From Gentiana macrophylla (Eukaryota; Streptophyta; Magnoliopsida; Gentianales; Gentianaceae), in contig JAOBSW010001047.1 of assembly GCA_026214975.1 (NCBI GenBank), positions 291,001 through 355,000 of the forward strand: DNA of 64,000 nt. The letters run 5' to 3'. Numbering within the stretch: the stretch's first letter is position 1; each line of letters starts with the position of its first letter. The position numbers and the translations under genes are program-made. Below are positions 56,201 to 64,000 of this stretch, in pieces. The notes beneath the pieces are model-generated. The model did not search any database. It was given only the letters and a program-made list of their open reading frames with translations, and was not told the DNA's origin.

Positions 56201-56928
56201 GTACCATAATCATAGATAATCTAGCAGTTTCAGCTCTGTTTGATACCGGAGCTTCAGGAACTTTTGTTTCTTCAAACATAGTCAAGAAGTTAAACCTACC
56301 GCTTAAGGAGTTGGAGAGACCCTTGAGTATATCCACCCCTTTGGGCCGAGTCACCAGATGTGCTCAAGTCACACCCTCAGTCGACATTAGAGTTGGGACT
56401 TACAAGTGCCAGCATGCCCTGACGGTGTTGGATTTCTCAGACTTTGATGTTATCCTAGGTATGGACTGGTTGTCTAAGAACCATGTCTATTTGGATTGCA
56501 AAGGCAAGAGAGTAATCTTTAAAGTTCCAGGAAAATCAGCTAAGACCTTTCAGGGTACCGTATACAAGCCTAGCAAGAAACAGCATCCGATCATCTCAGC
56601 AGTTAAAGCCTTAAAAGCCTTGAGGCAGGGTTGCCAAGGTTTTGTTGTTTATGCATTAGACAAGGAAAAGTTCAAACCCGAGTTAGGGGAGACTTGTGTA
56701 GTTAAGGACTTTCCTGAAGTTTTCCCGGAAGATTTGCCAGGACATATGCCTGATAGGGCCATAGAGTTTGAGATCGAGTTGATCGCAGGAGCTTCACGAA
56801 GAGCTAAGGCACCATCTGAGATGGCACCGGTTGAGTTGAAAGAGTTGAAGATTCGACTTAAGGAGATGTTAGAGAAAAACATCATCCACCAAGTACATCA
56901 CCGTGGGGAGCACCGGTTTTGTTTGTAA
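56201..56928 (+). CDS. pol: Protease and RT start of element I
   Basis: The frame open from the end of the insert carries the retropepsin active site LFDTGASG at about 56238, the block [13 protein letters not shown] near 56440, and the linker to RT ([15 protein letters not shown]), which is the usual RT start in Tekay elements. It ends at 56928 in a frame change just before VKKKDGS. This is part of the polyprotein and has no start of its own. Confidence 0.85.
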
Positions 56929-58030
56929 AGAAGAAAGATGGGAGTATGCGTTTGTGCATCGACTACGAGAGAGTTGAATAAAGCGACGGTCAAGAATAAA
57001 TATCCTTTACCAAGGATTGACGATCTGTTCAGCCAGTTGCAAGGTAAGAAGGTGTTCTCTAAGATTGATCTTAGGTCCGGTTATCATCAGTTGAAGATCA
57101 AGGTGTCAGATGTACCTAAGACATGACCTTCAAGATGCAGGTATGGACATTATGAGTTTTTGGTCATGCCGTTTGGACTCACTAATGCTCCATCAAAGTT
57201 CATGGACCTAATGCAAAGAGTTTTCATGCCTTATCTCGACAAGTTTGTGATTGTCTTCATAGACGATATTTTGGTATACTCTAAGGATGAGGAAGAGCAT
57301 GAAGAACATCTAAGGATAGTTCTACAGACCCTAAAAGAGAACAAGCTGTATGCTAAGTTTTCCAAGTGCGAGTTTTGGTTGGATCAAGTCAGTTTTCTTG
57401 GACACATAGTTTCTGGAGAAGGCATTAAAGTGGATCCAGCAAAGATAGAAGCTGTTTCTAAGTGGCCTAGACCTACGTCAGTAACAGAGATAAGAAGTTT
57501 CTTGGGTCTAGCAGGGTATTACCGGAAGTTTGTAAAGGATTTCTCGAAGATAGCTACACCTCTTACGAGACTTACTCAGAAGAACGTCAAGTATGAGTGG
57601 ACTGACGAATGTGAGGAAGCCTTTCTGACTTTGAAAGAAAGGTTGACCACAGCTCCTGTGTTGGCGTTACGGAGGTTTTGATAATTATGATGTTTATCTA
57701 CTGGATGCATCGGGTCAAGGTTTGGGTTGTGTTTTGATGCGATCGGGAAAGGTGATTACTTATGCATCTAGGCGGCTAAAGGTGCATGAGAAGAATTATC
57801 CTACACATGACTTGGAGTTGGCGGTAGTGGTGTTTGCTCAAGCTTTGGAGACACTATTTGTATGGTGTCAAGACAAGGATCTTCACGGATCATAAGAGCC
57901 TTAAGTTCTTCTTTACTCGGGAGAATCGAACATGAGACAAAGAAGATGGTTAGAGTTTGTGAAAGATTACGACTTGGACATTCAATACCACCCGGTAAGG
58001 CGAATGTCGTAGGTGATGCACTTAGCCGGA
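56929..58030 (+). pseudogene. pol: Reverse transcriptase and RNase H of element I
   Basis: RT motifs in successive frames: [32 protein letters not shown] (stop at 57124), [16 protein letters not shown] and the catalytic [10 protein letters not shown] at about 57255. The frame 57160-57681 extends through [17 protein letters not shown] and breaks at about 57670. RNase H follows as [13 protein letters not shown] and GDALSRRAV in other frames. Confidence 0.85.
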
Positions 58031-59598
58031 GAGCGGTTAATGCTATCACCACCTTACAAGAAGTTGTGGATCAGTTGGATAGAATGCAGATTGAAGTGGT
58101 TGAGCAGAAGCATGAAGACCAGTTTATGGCGCCATTGATGGCGAGGTCAGATCTGCTAGATGAAATACGGTTTAAACAAGATAAGGACCCAGTGATGGTT
58201 AATTTGAAGCGTGTGGCCCGAGAAAAACCTACATTGGGTTATCAGTTGGACAAGAGTGGTTATCTTTGGTATGGAGACCGTTTGTGTGTACCAGATGTGG
58301 ATGGTCTAAGAGAGAAGGTTATGGATGAGGCTCACAAGATTGCTTTTACGGTTCATCCCGGAGCCACTAAGATGTATAGAGATCTCAAGGAAAGATCTTT
58401 GGTGGCCTGGTATGAAGTTAGGGATCGCAGAGTTCGTGGCGAGATGCGATACATGTCGAGGGTGAAAGCGAGAACATAAAAGGCCAGGAGGTTTCTTTGA
58501 AACCTTTGGAGATACCGGAATGGAAATGGGAGAATATCACGATGGATTTCATCACCGGTTTGCCTAAGCGACGAAGGGCGGTCATGACATGATTTGGGTG
58601 ATTGTGGATAGACTTACCAAATCAGCCCATTTCTTGCCGTGTAAGGTAGACATGCCTATAAAGAAGTTCGCTACTATGTACATCGACAATATAGTGAAGC
58701 TTCATGGTGTGCCTTTATCTATTGTATCGACAGGATAGTAGATTCATCGATCGCTTTTGGAAAGGTTTTAAAGCTTTTGGAACGAAGACCGATTTGAGTA
58801 CTGGCGTTTCATCCTCGAGGACGGATGGGCGATCCGAGAGAGAACGATTCGAGACTCTTGAGGATATGCTTAGAGCTTGTGTTTTGGATGCCGGAGGTTC
58901 ATGGATAGATTACCTCAACTTGGCGGAGTTTGCTTACAATAACAGTTACCACGCAAGTTTGGGAATGCCACCTTTTGAGGCCTTGTATGGTAGGAAGTGT
59001 AGGACTCCACTCTATTGGGATGAAGTGGGAGAGAAACACATCACCGGGCCGGAAATGGTTCAAACAAGCCAAGGAGAAGATCGAGTTGATACGGAAGAAT
59101 CTGAAAGCTGCACAAGATCGCCAAACAAGTTGGGCCGATGTTAGAAGGAGACCGCTAGAGTTGAAGTTGGGGATGAGTTTACCTTCGAGCGTCTCCAATG
59201 AAGGGTGTCAAGAGGTTTGGTCGAAAGGAAAGCTAAGTCCAAGATCGTAGGACCTTTTGATATCGGCCGAAAGAGTTGGGAAGTTGGCTTATAGACTACG
59301 GTTGCCAGAATCGATGTCTAGATTCCACAATGTCTTCCACGTATCAATGCTTAAAAAGTGTTTATCAAGAGTGGATGTGGAATCTGAAATTGATCCAGAG
59401 GTGTTACAAGACAACCTATCATACGTGGAAAAGCCGATCAAGATTCTGGATAGAAAGGAAAGGATGATCAAGAGGCGAATGATTCCGTTAGTGTTAGTGC
59501 AATGGAGCAACCATGCACCGACGGAAGCCACTTGGGAAGTGGAAGCAGATATGTTGGACGAGTTCCCAGAGTTCTCTCATCTTCTAGGTACGTTCTAG
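58031..59598 (+). pseudogene. pol: Integrase and chromodomain of element I
   Basis: The integrase zinc-finger region starts at about 58320 (MDEAHK..FTVHPGATKMYRDLK). The core is scattered over frames: WENITMDFITGLP, VDRLTKSAHFLP and YNNSYHASLGMPPFEALYGRKCRTP at about 58930-59005. The last frame, 59257-59598, has FHNVFHVSMLKKC and then the chromodomain-type VLVQWSNHAPTEATWEVEADM..FPEF. The chromodomain steers insertion towards particular chromatin in this clade. Confidence 0.85.
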
Positions 59599-59633
59599 TT
59601 TCGAGGACGAAACTCCTCTTAAGGGGGGAGGAA

Positions 59634-61824
59634 TGTAATATCCCGATTTTTGGATAAAGGGCAATTCGGTCTTCTAATAAATCGGAATATTATGTTCTTT
59701 TGTTTTTAAAGGTTTTATAAAAGAAAAAGGGGGATAATTAAGGAATTACATAATAATTAGGAAAAATTTGGGATGTATAAAAAGGAAATAATCCTAAATT
59801 AACCTAATCACTTTTGTCAAAAAAAAAGAGAAGGGGCGCATCTTTTGAGGGGAGGCCGCAAGTTTAGAAAAAAAAGAGAGGAAGAACTTTCAATCCCCAG
59901 GCTTAATCCGTTGATCTTTTGGACAGACATCTCAAGGGAAAAAGAATCACCGCGACAAGAGGATCGTTTGGATACCAACCATCCTTAGAGCCGTTAACGT
60001 AAGTTCTCATCATCGTTCTTGTTTAGGGTTCGTTTTCAGCGTTCAACCTGCGTTTTTCTGTGTTTAAGCATCGTAGTAATCCTATGGTGTCAATCGTTTT
60101 TAGGCTCGGTGTTAAAAGGTTTATCTTTTTCAAGTGTGGTTGCTTGGATCGTAGTAGCTCGCAAGAATCGAGGTAACGTGGTTTTCTTATCGTATGACTA
60201 AGTTCTCGTAAGGTTGTAGGCAATCTTTTTGTATTGTTTTTCTCTTTGTTTTATCCGTTAAAAATCGAGTTTTGGGGTGCATGTGCGATGGAAATCGCAG
60301 GTTAAGTTGCGAAGTGCAGGAAATTCCCAGGTGGACGGGCGCCCAGGGATTCGGACGGGCGTCGGTTCCTCGCAAAGTGGACGAAGGCCCCGATTCCTTG
60401 GACGAGCGTTCAAGGTGAAATTTTGATACAGGATTGAATTGAGTTTGGATGAACGGGCGTCTGGCCTAATGGACGGGCGTCTGCTTCCTCTGCAAATTGG
60501 ACGGGCGTCCGGACTTTCTGGACGGGCGTCCAAGGAGTAGTTTTTCATACAGGATGTGATGGCTTGAAGGTGGACGGGCGTTCGGTCTTACGGGCGGGCG
60601 TTGATCGTTGGGCGGGCGTTGATACGTGTCTCTAGTTTTCTATTGTCTTGTGATGTCAGCTTGCTCTCAGGCTTTATAACATGGTCTTTACTGCATAACC
60701 TTACGTGACAAAGCTCTGAACTAGCTTCTGGTGCGTTTAGTTCCGGCACCACATGGATTCCCTAAAAAGATGAAGTGTGGGACCACTTTGGAAGCTCGGA
60801 TTTGCCTTGTGCTTCGATAAGCTAGGGTTTATCGATGTCCGTGTAATTGCTAGGGCTTGTCCGTGTCTCAGAGGTCTAAGTACGAGGTAGGAAGTGTGAG
60901 GAGCTTACGAAAACACTTAGGTGGCTAGTTAAACATCTAATCAGGCGTATGTGCTAGATTAAAATCTTAAACATCATGCAATGCTTGGTAAGGCATAGTA
61001 CAATATCGCGATGTGTCCTCTGACCAGACAAATTAGACTGTACCCACGCCGGTCAATCGATTGGCGAGATAAAGCGTCTGGTGCACTCTGCGGTCATCAC
61101 ACCATCGGGACTCGAGATATTCCGGGGCTACTAGAGCGAGTCTCTAAGTAGGTTGCACCCAGTTGTCCTAGTACATCCTATTACTAGGCGTAGTGCCCTT
61201 GTTATTCATGATGTAACAAACTTGAGCTAAGCTAGATACCCTTGGAACCTCATGTTATGCAATGAACATAATATGATAGTTAGCTAGGGCTAATAACGGA
61301 AATGAATTAATAAAAGACGGTATTGCTTTTATTTCTTTATGAGGGCATGGTTGTACGATCTTCTACACGTTACTGAGTACTTTTGTACTTACCCCGTTAC
61401 GTTGTTTTGTCTTCTCCTTTTCCCCAAGAAGGTGAACAAGTGGTTACCTCTTATGAGTTCTTTGATGACGATGATGTTTGAGTTGGAGTTCGAAGACTTA
61501 GATCTTTTAGTTTATTTCTTTTAAAACAGTTGTTTCAAGTTTTGAATGATGTTGTTCTTCCTTTTGGATTAGTTACCTTTGAGACCTTTTGGGTTTAATT
61601 TTGGATGATTAGTTCTTTGAATGGATTTTAGTTTTCACAGCATTGATTACCGTATGTTGCGATCGTTTGTTTTCCCGAGTTGTTGAGTTGTTTTATCTTC
61701 CGCGTCGTTTGGATTCTGATGTATGACGTAAGGCTTGCATGTATTATTGAGTTTTTATTTGATAATAGATGTGCCGAGCGCTCTTTCCGGATAAGGACTC
61801 GGTGTCCGGAAACGGGGCGTTACA
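59634..61824 (+). repeat. 3' LTR of element I
   Basis: 2191 bp. It begins TGTAATATCCCG immediately after the purine tract AAGGGGGGAGGAA (59621-59633) and ends GGGGCGTTACA. The last 60 bases are alignable with the LTR of element G. Confidence 0.92.
60330..60615 (+). repeat. GGACGNNCGTCC-like motif cluster in element I LTR
   Basis: About a dozen copies, mostly GGACGGGCGTC or GGACGGGCGCC, for example at 60332, 60353, 60470, 60500 and 60520, with spacing of about 20-35 bases. The phrase TTTTGATACAGGATTGAA at 60419 is shared with the leader cluster of element A. Confidence 0.85.
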
Positions 61825-61954
61825 GTTATTTTGTTTGAAATAATTTTTGTTTGGAGTGGTTTGTAACTTTTAAACTTTGTCTAGCAACTTGCTAGATTCT
61901 TAATAAAATTTATTGTTGTGCTTGCTGCTGGTTCTAATAAAAAAGCATGTGGTG

Positions 61955-62288
61955 TATTAGGATCAAGCGCTTACCATTGTACTAAAACCAATTGGTGTTA
62001 GTAAAGGTGCTACTATATTTCCTTATACGCCCCCTCAAGTGTGGGCCTATAAGAGGGGAGAGAGGCCCAACACTTGAATTTTTTTTTTTTTGTTTGGTTA
62101 GTGTGGGTTTGTTAGAAGAGAGAGGCCCAACACTTGGTTTTTTTTTTTTTTTTTTTTTTGTTTTTAATTGTGCTAGAAGCGGGGTTCGAACTCAGGATCT
62201 TCTGCTCTGATACCATATTAGGATCAAGCGATTACCATTGTACTAAAACCAATTGGTGTTAGTAAAGGTGCTACTATATTTCCTTATA
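61955..62288 (-). mobile_element. Element J: TRIM retrotransposon, complete
   Basis: Two 73-base direct repeats (61955-62027 and 62216-62288) differ at one base. The outer flanks carry the 5-base duplication TGGTG (61950-61954 and 62289-62293). On the minus strand the PBS TGGTATCAGAGC (62215-62204) directly follows the right LTR, and the purine tract GAGGGGGCG lies next to the left LTR. LTR ends are TATAAGG...CCTAATA, not TG...CA. Interior is 188 bases, non-coding, with a doubled GAGAGAGGCCCAACACTTG segment followed by T-runs. Confidence 0.9.
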
Positions 62289-62293
62289 TGGTG

Positions 62294-62901
62294 TGCGTTA
62301 AAAGGTACACACGAAGGGGATAAAACGGTACATAATGGTGTGTTTGATCGTGTGCCGTGGTGTGTGTACATGTTATCCTGACAATGTATTGTTGTCGTTG
62401 AGTGTGTATCATGAGAAACGTGTGAATCCGCCTTGACCATGACATTTCGGCTCAATAACTATCATTCATGATCGATGGTACACTACTTAAAGGATCATTA
62501 TCCTCGTTATCAAGGTACAACGACAATTTACATACTCTTGCAAACCACTCCTGCTTATTGTCGTTTCATAGAAATTTCTTTATATTGATACTGACTTGAA
62601 CGTTGAAGAGTCCCGAGGAGGTAAGCTCCGAGACTGTAACTCTCTGTCTGTTTTGAGAACATCTTTAAATCCACCAAAATAGCTACTTGGATCTCCCATA
62701 CGAGGTTCAAGTACCCACATTACACCTTAATTATACGACGGTTTATGGTATCATCAATAGCTTATCATTTTTACTCTCCCACACACAATGTGTATGAATT
62801 ATGTGAAAGATATTAAAAACAAATGATTATCATCCATGTCATTTGATACATTATAATAATTTTTTTAGTTAATTATCAATTAATTAGGACACATTTAAAA
62901 G
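62294..62901. other. Intergenic, no gene seen
   Basis: AT-rich sequence without a convincing frame, repeat or RNA gene. Confidence 0.4.
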
Positions 62902-63058
62902 ATACTATAAGAAAAGATTTTTGTCAAAAAAGACATTTCATCCGTGAAAGTGAAAGTAAATTTGGAAGTGAATTACGTTGGTTTTATATTGAAAATCAAC
63001 GTAATTCATTTTCACTAATTAAATGTCCTTTTTGACCAAAAAAAAAATCTCATATAGT
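62902..63058. mobile_element. Long hairpin, probable MITE
   Basis: The left arm, with TTGTCAAAAAAGACATTT and GTGAATTACGTTGGTTTTA, pairs with the right arm, with AAATCAACGTAATTCA and AAATGTCCTTTTTGACC. The loop is small. The total fold is about 150 bases with good pairing. No target duplication identified. Confidence 0.6.
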
Positions 63059-63110
63059 TTTTTTGTCTGACATCTTTCTATATTGTGTCATTTAAAACCC
63101 TTATCTTTAA

Positions 63111-63948
63111 TTTTTTTTAACATCCAATGAAAATTTATTAATAATTCAGCAAGATGCTAAGTTTAACAAAATACAAGAGAGAACAATCAAATCTCATAAT
63201 CAAGACCCAAACAAAAACAACAGATTAACTCAAACAGCTACTCGACATACTTAGTAAAAGGTATAAGAGCAGTAAACAGAATTTTTTTTTTTTGTTTTCG
63301 CAAGATATCCTCAGCCAATTGTCTGAGACAAATCTTTCAAGATACTATCGGGCACCAAAGGTGGGGATCTCTCCCAACAAGGTTTGCTGCATCCACAAGA
63401 GCTCAAACGATCGAGACTTCTTTCTTAAGCGATTGGAGTCCCTTCCACTCCGACCAACATTTGTTGGTTCAGTAAACGGATTTAATTTCCACTGATTCCA
63501 GTTCCATGTGCCTGTGTAGTAACGCCTCTAGGTCCATTCAAAATTGTGTGTTTGAATTTCCGCTAAAGCATTAGTCACATCGAAAGCCTTTTCATTGAAT
63601 ACCAACTCGTTTTGTTCATCCAAATATACCATGATGTAATTTTTTTTATAGCATCCCAAATCCAAACGACTTTTTCTTTCTATAAAGTGGTTAGGATCAT
63701 ATCGTATAAGTCGTCCCAACAATCCGGCATTCGGCCATTAATCTTACACCAAACAAAAACCAATATCCAGACGGGAGAAGAGCATGAAGAAGTGAGTAAA
63801 ATGTGATAGCAATCGGAATGTAGCTAGTGTCTTCAGATTGTAGGATTTTGTTGTGCCAGAACCAGATCCCATAGGCTAGCTCTCGAAAGGCCACTGCTTG
63901 GCCATTGCCGAAGATAGGACTCAATTTTTGTATTCTTCTTCCCGTCAA
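63111..63948 (-). mobile_element. LINE-like 3' end, degraded
   Basis: On the minus strand it ends AATAAATTTTCATTGGATGTT followed by eight A. Upstream frames (63948-63697 and 63722-63528) contain FRELAYGIWFWHNKIL and ELVFNEKAFDVTNALAEI, which resemble the tail region of plant L1-type LINE proteins. Stops and frame changes show decay. The assignment rests on pattern only. Confidence 0.4.
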
Positions 63949-64000
63949 TCAGGGCCACTGGCCTTTTTGGCAAATCCCAAGATGACTTTGTGATCGGATT
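63935..64000 (-). pseudogene. F-box-like fragment at the window edge
   Basis: On the minus strand the edge encodes NPITKSSWDLPKRPVALIDGKK, against NPLTKSSWDLPNNPVALINGIK in F-box gene 2. At DNA level about 56 of 66 bases agree with 52762-52827. Similarity stops after this block. It may be a piece of a third F-box copy whose remainder is outside the window. Confidence 0.45.

Larger units (their letters stand above)
53981..61824 (+). mobile_element. Element I: Tekay-type Ty3/gypsy chromovirus
   Basis: Truncated 5' LTR, initiator tRNA-Met PBS, gag with CCHC, protease, RT, RNase H, integrase with chromodomain, TTTCGAGGACGAAACTCC, purine tract and 3' LTR. The chromodomain and PBS place it in the Tekay (Del) clade of chromoviruses. 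Only the last 635 bases of the 5' LTR remain, so the left target duplication is lost. Many frameshifts in coding sequence. Confidence 0.92.

Noticed and set aside
56100..56206. Simple MITE insertion instead of an intron
   Set aside because: No terminal inverted repeats in the 95 bases, and GT-AG plus exact frame restoration favour an intron. The AGGTAC duplication keeps an insertion origin open.
62171..62215. tRNA-like sequence (GGTTCGAACTC box and CTCTGATACCA end)
   Set aside because: The CTCTGATACCA end is the complement of the TRIM's primer binding site and abuts its LTR. There is no acceptor or anticodon arm, so it is not a tRNA gene.

Overview
This is nuclear DNA of a flowering plant, most likely a eudicot. 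The evidence is plant-type LTR retrotransposons primed by plant tRNA-Asp and initiator tRNA-Met, L1-like LINE ends, Tourist- and Mutator-type miniature elements, and plant F-box (FBA-like) genes. The species cannot be told from the sequence. Almost all of the window is transposable-element DNA in nests. The only host-type genes I can support are two related F-box genes, both broken as assembled (13995-15673 and 52324-53683), plus a short F-box-like fragment at the right edge.

Left block (1-26316). An Athila-type Ty3/gypsy element (A, minus strand, 324-7285) sits inside the integrase region of a Copia element (B, 7286-9868). A itself is interrupted at the left edge by the LTR of a relative in the opposite orientation (1-323). 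Then come an older, decayed Copia element (C, about 11010-13125), F-box gene 1 split by a 347-bp Mutator-type foldback element, a truncated tRNA-Asp-primed gypsy element (D, about 17400-21752), and a second decayed Copia element (E, 21755-26316) whose gag carries a Tourist-like MITE.

Central block (28673-51041). Three elements are nested and every target-site duplication is still readable. The outermost is F, a small non-autonomous element (245-bp LTRs, TSD GATAT) with a gag-like open reading frame, about 450 residues I do not recognise, and a PPR-like piece. Inside F lies G, a LARD on the minus strand (2.3-kb LTRs, initiator tRNA-Met PBS, about 3.9 kb of non-coding interior, TSD CTACC). Inside one LTR of G lies H, a 10.7-kb Athila-type element (TSD TCTTC) with LTRs about 1% different.

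Right block (52324-64000). F-box gene 2 is followed by a Tekay-type chromovirus (I, 53981-61824) with a chromodomain and a truncated 5' LTR. At its gag/protease junction it has a 95-bp AT-rich insert with perfect GT-AG borders. Next are a 334-bp TRIM (J) with complete ends and TSD, a hairpin element, and a LINE-like 3' end on the minus strand.

Most notable signals: (1) clusters of a near-palindrome, GGACG-NN-CGTCC, in LTRs or leaders of unrelated retrotransposon families (A, G, H, I); (2) the intron-like insert in element I, flanked by an AGGTAC duplication; (3) element F, with its novel coding cargo; (4) the TRIM with non-canonical TATAAGG/CCTAATA termini. Single-base indels between sister LTRs fall largely in homopolymers, so some frameshifts reported here may be assembly errors.
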